Part shown: piece by piece, positions 1-13,047 of the stretch
Numbering within the stretch: the stretch's first letter is position 1
Layout of the letters: each line of letters begins with the position of its first letter
Assembly (NCBI RefSeq): GCF_001723175.1
Contig: NC_064655.1
Coordinates: 1,550,001 to 1,614,000 of the forward strand
Source of the DNA: Penicillium oxalicum
Lineage: Eukaryota; Ascomycota; Eurotiomycetes; Eurotiales; Aspergillaceae
Direction: 5' to 3'
Length of the DNA: 64,000 nt
Notes under the pieces: generated by a model
The model's input: only the letters and a program-made list of their open reading frames with translations
What the model was told of the DNA's origin: nothing
Database searches by the model: none
Program-made: the position numbers and the translations under genes

Positions 1-3000
1 TTGCACAGGAGGTATGGGACGAGGGGACACGATAGGTGGGATGGGATATGTTTCTCGACTCCCAATCTCACGTCCTTTTGTTCAACATTGAAGTGCACCA
101 TGTACCATGTACACTGCTATTGACCGGGGACCTACGAAAGCTATCCTGTATATCAAATGACTCGTAAGAAAACACAGTCAGCCTACCGTGGAAATAATTT
201 CCGCCAGCATGACTCGCCGGGGGGGGGAGTAAAGGTCGCGGACCAAAGTCATCAATATGTCGTTGGTGAATCCGTTAACCTTGTCCGCGGCGCCCGGTTT
301 TCCTCCGACAGACTGACCTGGCCTGGCCGTCTTTCCAGCGATGGCCCACCATGTAAACAGCCCCAAACGGATAGCTACCTACGCGGCTGAGTGATGCAAG
401 CCAACGAGGACCAAACGTGGCGGCTTCTCAGCCTCTTGATGGACATCCAATGAGATTAAATTGAGTTGCCCGATGAGCTTCTAAATTCCCATCTCAGCTC
501 GAAAAGTTCAACCCAAACTAGAACAACGCCATGACTGACAACGGTCGGGCGCAAAGTGAGACTACCAGAGTACCAGGCTACCAGCAGCACCCCAAAAATA
601 AGAACGGAAAAAAAAAACCACCTTCAGCCCTGTCGGTCCCAAATTTCCTCCCAAACGGTCGGAAAGATTTTCAATTCGCCGAGTCTCCAGACACTTTTGC
701 GATGCGGCTCTGAATTTGGCGCCAAAAAAAAAAAACCGAAACATTTTTTATGGGTTGTTTGGTGTAGCCTAATCAGGACATTCATCCTAGACCGACTCAT
801 TATTCTCTATGTCACGGCGGGTTGCAGATTGAACCATCAGACCATGGAACCATCATTCATCCTCGGAAAACTCCGTTGCTTGCTGCCCGAGGAGTGAAGA
901 GACGGGAGACAAAGAAAATTTTTTTTTCCTTCTTGAGTCCCACTTGGTTCTTCCAAAGTGGGGATGGATATATCAAATGAGTGGAGACTTGATCCGCTAT
1001 TTTACTCTGGCAAAGAGCTCCTGGATGTGTTGAGAGTATGTATCTGTGGAATCAAGTATCGACGCTAAGAAATGCTGATCTCGACACCTGGTAAGAGAAT
1101 GCTAAGCGTACTTGATGACGAGGTATCGAGAATAGTGTCCGGGTCGGGTTAAGTGTAGCTTCATGGTAATTGACGTGCACAAAGGAATCAAGGTGGTGGA
1201 GCAAGATAAGGTTGGCCCTCCATGAATCATCATGGATGTTTATTTCCAGTCCTGGTAACTGTCACATATGCCTGAAGGATTTTCACGGTATCTCCATCAA
1301 CAGGGCTCCCACTGGGTACTGCCCATGAGGATCCACCTCATCCATTTCTCGGGTAGTTAGACTGGTGTCTGTATATCTCTCTCTCTTTGAGAGTGGCCAT
1401 GTAACCCAAATCTAACGTATTAGAGGATTTCAGGTTACTTCTTGAAAAAACACAAAGCCTGAGCAATACCGGATTTGATCCGGCTGAGCATGGATCAATT
1501 CGATCTGATCGTGCTCCGTACAAAGTTGCAGTGAGATTATTACCGGAAAGGGTTGGACTAGGCTGTGCTGAGCCGAGCCGAGCTGAGCCTCTTTTTTTTC
1601 AGCTCTGTGTAACTGGACATGTTTGCCTCATGCATCTGGCATAGAAATGGGGGCTGGCAAGGCACGTTTCGCGTTCTCGCGTTTCGGAAAGGCGCCCTCG
1701 TGGAGTGGGGGGGAAAGTCGAATCTGAGACACAGGCCATCGCGACAGCCCAACGCAGTGAATGCCAAGTTTTAGCCTCGCCCTGAAAAGTGGCTGTCCGA
1801 GCGTTGGTCTAATTTAACCCTTTCAAGGGTGAAGCTCACTCGCTAAGTTGGTGGGCAGTCATACAGTGTACGACGTGGGCGTTTATTTTGAAAAAAAAAA
1901 AGCCAAGGATGCGAGCGACATCCCTTTTGGAATGGGACACGACTCAGCGTTGGCTAAGCGGGCTCTCCTTTGGGAATAGCGTGGCTGGAGAGCGTTGAGT
2001 CATGACAATCCTGGAGAGTCTCCCCGAGCTTTCTGCCTGGAATGCCTGGACAAGTACTCCGCCCGGTTCTAGATGATCTGCAAGAGGGAGAGAAAAGAGA
2101 GGGAAAGCTGGGGAGTGTCAGTATAAAATGTCAATGTCGTGAATGACATCTTCATGGTGGCCAGGCCTCTTTTTGTTCGACTTGTTTGCATTCTTTTCAA
2201 TTGAAGAAAAATGGAGTTGTCTGTACACAATGTACCAGGTAGAGAAGCCTAGTACAGTACTTTACCAGAGTGCTGTCCATTCAATGATAATCGTTGATGA
2301 AGATGACGATACCTTGTACACGTCGAGGAGGCAGTGCGAGGCTGATCAAGAGCCTGGGGTGTCGCAAAGGCTCCTCTTCTATTAGCCAGGAGCCTGCAAA
2401 GGCCACGAGGCCACCTCGAAAATCAACCCCGGATCCATGCTCTGATAGGATCGCTTGCCTTGTCACAGCTTACGCGTTATCCATTCTGATCATGTACATA
2501 CGAGCCAATCTTAGAAACGGTGATCCAGCACCCATTGGTGAGTGTGTGATCTTTGTGATTCCCCCGGGGCAGCACAGCCATCACCAGCCAACGTGTCCGC
2601 CTCTGGTGGCCTCGAGGCTGGGCCTCTGTGACTACTGACTCCCGTCCCGAGACTCTTCAAGACATCATACCGCCATCATTGTTATTGGCCACCTGATCGA
2701 TAATGAGACAGTCGTGGATCAGCGATTGTACTGTTCGCGATTAAGCATTGATTTCACCCCAATGTCCGAACTCTGGGGCCCCCCAACCGCCGTACCGTTT
2801 CGATCTGCCTGCAAATGCCACCGTGTTGAGAATCATATGTTCGAAACTCTACAACTGTTGATTACAGATCCCGCAGATGACAAATACCCAAAGCTCGAAG
2901 AAAGGCGTTAACCTTTTCCAGTTCCAAGCAATCAACGATGAAATTGCTAATCAGGCCATTTATTTATGATGTTCACCACCATGGTCGCCAAGAACTAGGA

Positions 3001-5050
3001 CAAAATGCGGGGGAATCGTAATGAGAGACGTGTTGGGGACCGGTGGTCGATGACGATGACGCAACTGCCACTAGGCGGCAATGTGACATTCTAGAACCAC
3101 CAAAGATCCCCTTTTGGAAATTTCCCAAAAAAAAAACCGAAGGGATTTACCGTTTGAGGAATCGCGTGGGAGGGTCGACCTCCCGACGGTCGGGATTAGG
3201 TAGTCTCCCCCATCACAAATCAGTGTCAGGGATCACAAATCATGACGGGATTGGGTGATTATCAATCAGTTTGCTGAATAAACTTGACCGTGCTTCCACC
3301 GATAGTGACCTCGCAGCCGGGCACTCGACCAGTCCAGTAAGGTTCTCATCACCTTATCGCCCTGGGATCACAGGCGAGGACTCTGTCTGGAGCCGTGACC
3401 TTGGTCGGCATATCAAGCCATGTATCTGGTGATTATTACTATAGCAATGTATTCACGTCGAACCGGTCCATGGTAATGGAACTGGGTCGTCGGACCGACA
3501 GCTCCTTCACGTCCGGAGGGATTGAGTCACGCTGAAGTGAGGATGAGAGGAAACGGCTTGACTCTCTCTCCGGTTGCCGGGAGACCCATTCCATGATGCC
3601 AGAGGAAAATCATCGGGACTGCCGCAGGTGGACCACGGCGATGAGCGGAAGACTCGCAAGGCTGACCCATGATGGGTCGGAGGGGACGTCCTGGCTGATG
3701 GATGGCCCATGGAACGCCCTTTTCCATCGGCGATTGGAAACCGTGGGAAGCAAATAGAGGAGTCAGAAGTGCAGAACAGCAGTAATTATTCATCCGATCT
3801 CCATACTGAAGTTGGTCTAGACAGGAGTCCAGTATCGTAGTGCTGTGGTGTACATAGTCTTCATTATTACCTACTCAGTACTGCACTCCGAATGATGCTG
3901 CGCTTCAGCTGCTCGGAGACAGGCGTAACTACGAGCCGATCGGGCTTAACCGCCTCATCCGTTCCGCGGTGACTCTACGCTTGTCATGCCGCAGCCCCCA
4001 TCAAATTCAGGAAGACAGCGGACGATTTGTGTCAGACTTCACTTCTTACACGACGTCTTTTTCGCGGCGCTTGACCTGATTCTCGATGGATTGGTCATGA
4101 ATCAATTTCTCGCTGATGATTCCAACAAGCCTCTCCATCCCCACTGGGCTAGGCAGAGCGTAGATTTGTAGAATACGAGAATGATTCATCGTCCGTCCGG
4201 ATGGGTGCCCGCTCAGTGGGGCTCAGGCGCAAGCTCAGGGTCTGGGAACCCGTAGGACGCATTCCACTTCCAGTGGTTCTACCTGGAAGCTAACAAAAAA
4301 TTTCAGCCGGACATAATCCATCCACGGAGTTTATGGACGATTTGTCAATGACGAGAGAAAAACAAGTCCGACCCAATGCGCGTTAGGCCGACGGGATGAC
4401 TCTTCCAGATGAAACACGCGCGCAGAGATCGTCGAGAGAATTGGAGTCGACGGTCATAGTCAACGAGTAATGAATTGGAACCGAGTACCGACCATAATTC
4501 TGCGGCTCGTGCCAGGCCGCATCAGAGAGAAGAATCAATATTGTACAGGTCGCAATGCCAGGGATGCGGTGTAGAATCCGAAGCAGCCTCATCCCTGCCG
4601 AGTGACGGCGATTGACGCCTGCCAGGATCTGTTCTTCGCGTGGGCCGAACAGGGTAAGAGCCAAAAAACCAAAGCGGAATGCAATACGCGGAACCCAAAG
4701 GAGGAAAAATGATTTTCTCGATCAAGCTCCACATCTGGACCTGTGCACATCTGGTACAGTCATCCAGTGCCAAGCCTTGCGCATTAATCAGCGGACCACT
4801 CGGACTCGGGGGGATCACCAAGTGTGATGTGCACAATTCTGGTGGGGAATTGCGCCCTCCGATCGGATGCCGGACTTTAGAGCAAGGACGGAAACACGGG
4901 ACTACGGCAGTAAGGGAAGGGGAGGAGGGGAGAAAAAAAAAATCCGAGCTCAAGCAGAGAGCAGAAAATTCAAAAGAGAAACAGAAAATCAGAATTCCAC
5001 CCCCCAAAAAAAGGAAAATACGAAAATACGAAAATTCGTAAGCACATAAT
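1..5050. other. Intergenic tract, no supported gene
   Basis: Open frames here are at most about 160 codons, show no recognisable domain, and overlap on both strands. A/T homopolymers are frequent (around 730, 905, 1890 and 4935). A GTGAGT-like donor near 2537 is followed by a CAG only about 35 nt later and gives no convincing spliced product. The last few hundred bases run into the leader of the gene at 5416. Confidence 0.6.
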
Positions 5051-5415
5051 TATCAATATTCTCTCATCGGGCATCATGCTGAAAATTATTTTATAACCAT
5101 CCTCGACCCCCTCTCGGCTACCTGGCACGGAAATTTTTACATATCAACACAATCACACTAGCCAGTTCACATCCATCTCAATCTGTCAAATCCTCTTCGA
5201 GATTCCATCATCGTTCCACACAAGTTCAGCACCAGGCACCATCGTGGATCTATCCGATCGATCAGAACAGCTATCCCCTGCCTCCGGGATCTCACTAGTT
5301 CACCGCCTCCTTCGGCCACTCGGCCCTGAGTCACCCACCTTGGCAGAACGAGTCATCACTCATAGTCCTAGTATCTGAGCTCATCGGTACTCATAAGTAC
5401 CCTCAATCGGCCACC

Positions 5416-6261
5416 ATGGAAATCTCCCCCAGTCCTTCCCCACTCCATGTGCCCAAGGATTCTTCTCTCGCCGCCGTCGCCTCTCCCTTACTACAGACTC
5501 TCTTCCGTCCTCGTCAACAGAAGAAGATGAGTATCACGCAAACTTACTACCTCGCTCATACCGCCCGCAAGAAGCTCACTCGGGAAGCTTCGCGGGCGGA
5601 TCACAACCTACGCCTCTTGGTCGGCCATGCCAACCTGCTCGACTCTTTGATGATGGACCTCGCCGATGCCGAACGCGAGCAAGAACGGTGGTTCAACCAG
5701 ACCGTCAATGGTGCGGCCAAGACCTCAGTCCGCGAGAACAAGTCCCGTCACATCCAATGGGCATCAACCGTGGTCGAAGAGCCCGAGGAGGACGAGGAGG
5801 ATTGGGATCCGGAAGATGCGTCCGACTTGGACTCGGATCTCAGCGACAGCGACGAGGAGGACGACTCCGATTTTGATGAGAATGACTTTGTCATCAACAC
5901 TCCCGTTCGCCTGCGTTCTCCTCCACCAACCTCCACTCAGCACCATGTTGCCGCCTTCGCCGAGGCTGCTATCATCGAAGATGAAGGCGAAGAAACCGAC
6001 TCGGACTTTGAATATGATGATGCGGAGGATCTGGATGAACTCACCCTGACTCGATCGCCCTCGCGGCAATCCCCTCCGGAATTGTTGGCCGACGACGACT
6101 CTTCTGAAGACGAGAGCATGCCGCCCTCGCCGCTGCAACCGACGCTTGAATCCTTTGACGCTAAGGAGCCTGCCACCGAGGCGGTCCCGTTGACGGATGA
6201 CCAATACGCCTCCGAATACTACAATCCTCGGGAACAGAGCACGATCGTCAAGGCCTACTAA
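5416..6261 (+). CDS. Acidic fungal protein, possibly ECM13-like
   Basis: Single-exon reading frame of 281 residues. An ATG at 5416 follows a CT-rich leader and has A at -3 (ACCATGG context). Residues about 38-95 form a basic, helical, conserved-looking block that starts near MSITQTYYLAHTARKKL and includes LRLLVGHANLLDSLM. The rest, from about residue 118, is a long acidic Glu/Asp/Ser-rich disordered region with short SP/TP patches. The YYLA...ARxKL...LVGHANLLD pattern reminds me of the yeast Ecm13/Yjr115w family, whose role is poorly known; this is from memory and tentative. A second in-frame Met at the start of the conserved block (about 5527) could be the real start. No signal peptide or membrane segment is visible. 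The function cannot be stated from sequence. Confidence 0.85.
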   Translation: MEISPSPSPLHVPKDSSLAAVASPLLQTLFRPRQQKKMSITQTYYLAHTARKKLTREASRADHNLRLLVGHANLLDSLMMDLADAEREQERWFNQTVNGAAKTSVRENKSRHIQWASTVVEEPEEDEEDWDPEDASDLDSDLSDSDEEDDSDFDENDFVINTPVRLRSPPPTSTQHHVAAFAEAAIIEDEGEETDSDFEYDDAEDLDELTLTRSPSRQSPPELLADDDSSEDESMPPSPLQPTLESFDAKEPATEAVPLTDDQYASEYYNPREQSTIVKAY

Positions 6262-9068
6262 CAGTGGCCTCGTGTGTTGTTCTCCGTTCCGGATTGCATT
6301 ATAGCGGCTTCTTGACTTGTCTTCATTTTTCTCCCTCTCCTTGTTTGCTCTCTGTGATACCCACGCTTGTAACGAATGAACGATTCTCCCTTTCGACTGC
6401 TTTATGTTTATAATTTTCTGTGACGGTGCATTGTCACAACATCGGCGTTTCTATGCATGACTCTTTCTCATGTCGAATTTGACGACCACAAACCATCTCG
6501 CATCTCCTCACCATTTTGCTTCGGTCGCGGACCGGATTTATTTCACCATCAACCTCTCCAACATCTCATCTCTCCTGGGCTTGAACGCCCTCTTATCTGT
6601 GTGGATCCACTTGTGAACGTGTATCTGTGGCTTTTGCCATGTCACCAAGGCAGCTCTCCCCGCCTTCCTCTGTGAGTGAGGCGCTGGTTGAGACTACCTG
6701 GTTGGGATTCCGACCGCAAATCGGGTCCAGCACTCAGCGTTTATCTTTTTTTTTCTCATGTAAATAGACAGATATATTAACATATTCAATCCACCATTTA
6801 CCCAAGAAACAATCAGAAAACCACTACCATTTTTTGTAGAACTTCAAAAAAAAAAAACAAATTCCCCGTCACTCTGCGATGGCGCTCATCGTACAGCAAA
6901 ATCACCAAGCTCTCGCTCAACACGTCCTTCGAAGAGGACGCAATAACCCCATTCCAGCCTCCAGAATTCCAGAATAGAGGCCTCGCAAGGTTATTGGAAC
7001 GTTCAAATCACGCACTCACACTCTTTCCACCAAGGTTATCGAAATGATGTACAGCGATGCCCCATCCTCACGAACCCCAACGTATACTCCACAAGACGCA
7101 TCGGGATCACTACAGTTCTAAAGACAACATGCACGAATTCTCCCTTCTGATTCGAACCCACCCAAATCCTGTCTCACACAACCCTCCCCGCACCCTCTTT
7201 GCCAACCAGACTAGCGAAACAGGCGCATGTGACCCATCAGCAGACTGCCACTGAGCCTTGCGACTGGATGGTCCGAGCGTTCTTTTCCGTCTCGAGACCT
7301 ACTGTGTGCTTCCCTGTTGCTTTTCAATAGCCTACGGGGAGAAATGCCCATCGTTGTTTCTGTTCCAGGTTGGTGTTAGCTTTTTTTCCCCTCCTAGGGG
7401 AACAAAATGGGAACATCTTGGAGATGATACTCTAATACTTGATTGTCGTGGAATGCGACCAAGTTCCAAGTACAAGTTTTCGGGTCCAGTGATGCGGGCG
7501 TAAGATCTCAAGTCCAGGTTCAGGTATTCACTGTATGTCATATAGATTCTTAGTGCCTACCGGGCTGACGAGTAACATTCAACCTCCATTCAATCCTCCT
7601 CACCATTCTACATGACAATCCAACATGAAGTACATATAGAGACTAGCCTCAGGTCCATGAGCAAAGACATGTAGGTTGAACTGCGGAGATAGAACGTGGA
7701 AAACTCACCCAGCAGACCGCTACCTAGGTATAACCCGAGTAGGCCACATCCCCCTTTCCTACCCCTGTAACTTGCCCATGCGATGCATGAATCCAAGATC
7801 GACGAGCCACAAGCTCCCCCTCCCCCTCCCAATATTCAGATCTCGACAAAATAATGAGTTACACTTGCTGATCGTCGCGGCTAAATCGGCATAGTCGGCC
7901 CGTAGTCGGCTTAGTGCGTTGCTAGTTCGTCGTGACCACGGAAACCTTGTGGGTACTCATTGTATTTCTGGACATGAGTGACTCTCTCAGAGTCCATAAA
8001 ACTGTCTGTTGATAAGACCGTGCCTGTCACCCGGGACCCCCCCCCCCCCGGGCCGATCACAAATATAACACACATTACTGCAGATTAGAACCTTTGTACA
8101 GGGTACCAGCATTCGGTAATAGTGTGCCTCGTGTTGAAGCGAGTTGCTCGGAGGAATTCTACGGCGGCAGGAAGATCTGCATGTGATTGGGGCGTTGGAC
8201 TGGGCGGGGAGTAGGTAGGTAGGAAGCTACTGAGTGCAGGACTGGTGAGACAGGGGGGTGGACCAGTGAATAGGTATATGTGTAGGGGGAGGGACACGTG
8301 CAAGGTAAGGAATTGAAAAGACTTAAGGTAGGTGTCTGATGTGGGAATAAAGTACAGAATAATTGGAAAATGACAAAGTCTTGAAAAGGTCGGGAATTTT
8401 AGAGACAGGTAGACAATTACGGACATTCATCTGAGTAGATTCTCTGGGTGAGGTTGAGAAATATGTTCCGCATAATTTGTGGCAGGGACCGCTCTACTTA
8501 GCTATGCATAGAGTCAGGAGTAGATAGGTACAGGGCTAAGTACTGGACTTTCCACCTCCATACAAGATACCTATGATATGGAGGGTCCTGGGGCATGGAT
8601 GTGAAATGATAAGAACATCCAGATTCAAGTGTTGGATACACAATAAGCAGTGACGCACAGATGTTCATAGTTTATTCTGATAGAGCATCACGGGTAATAA
8701 AGAATCAGTATTTACAATGTTTTTTAAAATAGCGCGGTGGAATCTCAAGTGAGATGATTACCTGGTTTGATTTCAGACATACAGATGCTAGTACTACATG
8801 CCTATGAAGAAAGCACCATCTGTGGTTGAATCACTATTAGTATCGATGAGACATGGGAACTGTGCTGTGAAGAATGTGCCTAGCTTCAAGATTCCGGGAT
8901 GACATGGTCCCTTGTGCTCTACCATCCATAGTTTCTTGAGATTGCCCCTTGTGGTAAGCGTTCAAAATCAGACGAGGCCGAGGCACTCAGGCGATAAATG
9001 ATAACCGAGGATGTGACCCATAACTTGCTTGGAAGTGGAAAACCGTCATCAATTCTTACAACCATCAA
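6262..9068. other. Intergenic tract with weak ORF candidates
   Basis: The first 200 bases are the AT-rich 3' region of the gene ending at 6261. An 80-codon frame at 6879-7121 is interrupted by one TAG (see findings). A C-run lies at 8038-8049. From about 8.4 to 9.4 kb the DNA becomes AT-rich with no long frame. No tRNA or transposon feature was recognised. Confidence 0.5.
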
Positions 9069-9370
9069 ATGGCTTCAAAGACGCGGATGTGGATGTGCCT
9101 CGGCATTCTGGAAATAGCGGGACTTGGTAAGTTAATGGCTGCCATACCTTCACCAAACACCCTTCAAAAGGTACAAATACCTGTTAGTGAAAAGATGTGA
9201 ACAACATATACAATTCAATCAATACAATCCTAGTAACACAAAAAGATGGTTTTGTTCGTGACACCACAATGGTTGGCGATCTTTCATGTGAAGTCAATGG
9301 CTGTATTGAATGTCTAGGGATCTGGCCTGTGAGGGACGAAGACGTGTTTTGGATGATCTACGATCGATGA
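9069..9370 (+). CDS. Candidate two-exon small protein, unrecognised
   Basis: Possible gene of 64 residues. Exon 1 is 9069-9126, with an ATG in good context (A at -3, G at +4). A GTAAGT donor starts the intron at 9127, and a CTAG acceptor ends it at 9233. Exon 2 is 9234-9370. The two phases match (1 nt plus 2 nt give Val). Exon 2 then stays open for 45 codons, with Cys pairs in the stretch SCEVNGCIECLG, and ends in TGA. I do not recognise the protein and see no clear branch site. A chance frame is quite possible. Transcript evidence would decide. Confidence 0.22.
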
Positions 9371-10219
9371 TCTTTGACTGTTTGTTATGAGGAATCTGAA
9401 GAAAGAGGATGTTGAGGTCACATGAGTATAGTATATGAATCTATGAACGGTACATCAAGATCGCAGGGTCTGGACTCCCTATGAGCAGAGAATAGACACG
9501 CCTGAGCTCATTAAAGTCACAGGGGAACAGGTACCGCAGTTTACCGTCGGTGCCAACTGAAACTGTCAGAGCCAGGCGGAGGGACTGTGGATGCTTACTC
9601 ATCAAAAGATCGACGAAACGGGAAAATCAGGGATCTACAATCGCGATGATCTGCCCCCTCCCCCCAGCCACAGCTGACCGCTCTTGGCCAGGCAGACGGC
9701 TCACGCTGGCAGAGCATCACCTGACCTTGCCTATCGATAACCTTACCGATTGACCGCCTGCGACTTCGAGTCAAGCCCCTCGACGCAAGCGTCACTGATC
9801 GGATGAATTAATATAGCTTCCAATCTCACCGTTGCTCTGTAGCCATGAACAGATCCTCCGAACCAACTTTTCCCTGAAATTACCAACCCTATATACTTCT
9901 CTCATCATCAGATTAGATGGATATAATCACAGCTTGTGGAACTTGAGGTTTGCGCATCTTCCCAAGTGCCCCACGTACCTTGTGCGATTGCCTCCGCGTC
10001 GCATGGCCTGACTAGAAGTGACAATCCCATCCCGCCGCTGGCGTGGTCCACGCTTGTTGCGTACTTTTCTCGAGCTCAACCACTCTGCACGTCTGTCTTG
10101 TCAACTTGCACATCCTCTCAGAGAGATCAAAGCATTACCTTCTCTTGCGTGTGGAAACTCTTTGTTCCCCTGATTCTTTAATCCAACTCGCTCGGAGTCT
10201 GGCTGCTCCAATCGCAACC

Positions 10220-11793
10220 ATGTCAGCGAAAAGCTCCCCTCGATCCAGCCTCAGCTCCGAACTGAGATCAGGATCTGGTCTGCCTTCATCTCAAGCATCA
10301 GAAGCTACCGCCACCGCCGCCTCCGCCGCCCCGCCGCCGCAGCCGGGCATCTCCTTCAGAAACCACGCACGAAGCCAAAGCCCGCGCCGTCGATCCATTC
10401 AGTTTCATGTCAGCGACGCAGAAACACAGCTACCAAGCCGCTCAAACAGCATAAAGGGCAAGCGACTCCATTATGGAGGCATGCCGACGCGGGACTTGGA
10501 TGCAGAAAGAGAATCGCGCCATTTGCCAGCAAGCCGCGGACCATCACCACCGCCACCAAAGTAAGTTCGCTCCCTGATCTGTCGCTGGAGCACACTGCGT
10601 ACTAATATCCGCTAGGACCTATGAACGAGGTGTCTCCTTCAATACTTTTGACAATCGCGATGCTTCAGATTTCTCATTGACGCTCAACTACAAACATAAA
10701 GGATATCAGAGTACACGACGAAGCCGGACCTTCCTCTGCGGAACAGATCAGAATGACTACTCCGACTTTGCACTGAACTGGCTCGTAGATGAGTTGGTCG
10801 ATGATGGAGATGAGATCGTTTGTCTCCGTGCGGTCGAGAAAGACTCCCGTATGGCCAGCGATGCGGGAATTGAAGAGGGCAATTACCGTCAAGAAGCAGA
10901 GCGACTGTTCGAGCAAGTCATTCAAAAGAATAGCCAAAATGAGAAGGCTATCAGTTTGGTCTTGGAATTGGTGGTCGGGAAGGTGGAGGAGATTATCCAG
11001 AGGATGGTAAGCATCACGAGCGATACCAACTCATCTTGTAAGCATTTTGCTAACAGGGAGGACAAAAGATTCGAATCTATGAGCCTGTTATGCTCATCGT
11101 TGGTACTCGAGGTCGAAATCTTCAGGGTGTTCACAGTCTCCTCCCCGGGTCTGTCTCGAAATACTGCGTGCAACATTCTCCCATCCCGGTCATTGTTGTT
11201 CGGCCGTCCCTCAAGCGCGAAAAGAAGAAGAAGAAGCGCCGCGCGGACCCTGGTCGCCGGAGTTACAACCACCTTCTAAAGTTGAGCGAGAGACGTGGCA
11301 TCCGCGTATTCGACCCCAGACCTGGCACCCAAAATGGCACTCTCAAGCTCCCTGATGAGGAGGCTGCAGTGGCCGAGGCGCTGGGATTGCCTCCGTCATA
11401 TTCTCGCAACAATTCGCGAAGTTCTCTCTCGGTGTCTGATCGAAGCAGTCTCAGCACCGACGACTCGGAAGCGTCCCCGCCTGTTCCGTATTCACTCGAT
11501 TCGGTCGTGATGAGCAGCCCCTTGGGGGGTAGCCCTGCCAGCTCCGAGGAGAATGTGATGCACAGCAGACGACGACGCGACGGCCCTCTTCGCCACGGCC
11601 TCAACCACGATCCCGCTCCTCCTCTCCGGAACAAGACTCGTCTGGAGACTCCGAGGCACAAGTCAAAGACGACGGGTCAGTCCACTCGGTCTCAGGCGCG
11701 CTACCCACCGACACTGAGACCAAGCTGCCATCGATCCCCGTGGTGGAGCTCTCCGATGAGGCTGGCGAAAAGCGAGAAGTCACCGCTGATTGA
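10220..11793 (+). CDS. Universal stress protein (UspA-fold), Ser/Pro-rich tails
   Basis: Spliced gene with exons 10220-10560, 10616-11006 and 11057 onward. The introns have GTAAGT/GTAAGC donors and ACTAAT or GCTAAC branch sites. Exon 1 encodes about 114 residues of low-complexity Ser/Ala/Pro sequence. Exons 2-3 encode a UspA-like domain. It begins near SRTFLCGTDQNDYSDFALNW and ends with the ATP-binding-type signature VGTRGRNLQGVHSLLPGSVS followed by HSPIPVIVVRP. This is the G-x2-G-x9-G(S/T) pattern of nucleotide-binding Usp proteins. A basic KREKKKKKRR patch and a disordered tail follow. In the frame of the domain the tail runs to 11875 and ends in an unlikely hydrophobic stretch. The frame shifted by +2 reads a typical Ser/acidic tail ending at a TGA at 11791-11793, so a frame break near 11.53-11.57 kb is suspected. 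Probable role: stress-responsive cytosolic or nuclear protein; the exact function is unknown. Confidence 0.8.
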
Positions 11794-11875
11794 GTATTGG
11801 CTCGAATATCTCCTCTACTCATTCTTACCTCCGCATCCTCTCCCATCTTCTTCACAATCGGAACTGCCGAAATAA

Positions 11876-13047
11876 TTACATAACGCCAGATCGTGTCAGC
11901 GTCCCGGGGTTTTTTTCCAATTTTTTTCCATCTCATAAGATCACCTCGTTGATACCCCCCCTTCCCCTCCTACTCCCTCTTCCACTCTCTACCACTAGCG
12001 TTTGATATTCTTTGAGGTGATTTTGGCTCTATCAATCTTTCCATCTTAGCGCTTGTAGCTCCCATATATTACCTTCTAATCAAACTGATTTCTGAAATAA
12101 CAAATGTAATGTAAGCCAATGTATCACGTCACACGACAAGCTGAACACCACGGCTGTAACCTATCGCCTTGCCAGGTCTGTTGGATAATTAATTAGTTCG
12201 ATCTTGAGTCCAAGCATTCCATACGAAACGACGATGAACCACCCGTGGACAGATCGCTCCTCATAACACCTTACTAAAACTTTTGACGTTTTGATTACCA
12301 ATGCCCAATACAACCCTGCACGATGAAAAACCAAAGCAGAGAGAATGTGAGTACAGCTGATAGACGCCCTTTAGCCTACCATCAGGGAAGATTACGAAAC
12401 TAATCGATATTTCCAAAATTTGCACATTCTCACTAATTGAAAGGGAATCGTCAATCGCGCGTCAAGCCTCATGCGGCCAGAAAAAAAAATTTGATCCATC
12501 ATTTTGCCGGTCTTCGTCATTCTTGGGCGTCAGAGTCAATTGTAAGATCTTTTTCCTCCCAAGACCGATTGATCATTTGAAAGGTCGGTAGTTCAATGAG
12601 ACTTGACGAGTCATATGCTCTTTCGCGATCCAAGTCAGATTGAAGGCATAAAGGCATGAAGTGAAGAAAAGACAGTAGAGAAAGACGTTATAGAATAATA
12701 AAAAAGATTCAGGTTCGAAGATTGTACACTCTGAAAAGACTCACCACCCGGAGGAGAGGGAGCAAAAAAAAGATATTCAACGGGGGTGAAAAGTCATCAG
12801 GAACAGCCGACCAGTCGGAAAGGATGCAAGTCAGGACGGCTATCAAAAAAGAGAAAAAAAAGGCAAAATAAGGGGGAAAAAACAAGAAAATTGCCGGAGT
12901 TGCAATGGGAGAGCTACATGAAGAATGGGAAGATGTAGAGACAAAGCGCAAAGATGTAGATGAGACGGGGGAAACACAAAAATCTTTTGGGAGAAACAGT
13001 AAAAACATTGGAAAAAGCGTTGATCATTAAAACCCTAGGTATCAAAT
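11876..13047. other. Convergent 3' intergenic region
   Basis: This lies between the 3' ends of the universal stress protein gene and the eIF4G gene. It is AT-rich with T and A runs and no frame resembling a protein. It probably holds both 3' untranslated regions. Confidence 0.6.

Noticed and set aside
1450..1525. tRNA-like hairpins (CCGGATTTGATCCGG)
   Set aside because: Loop too short for a T-arm and no D or anticodon arm; not a tRNA.
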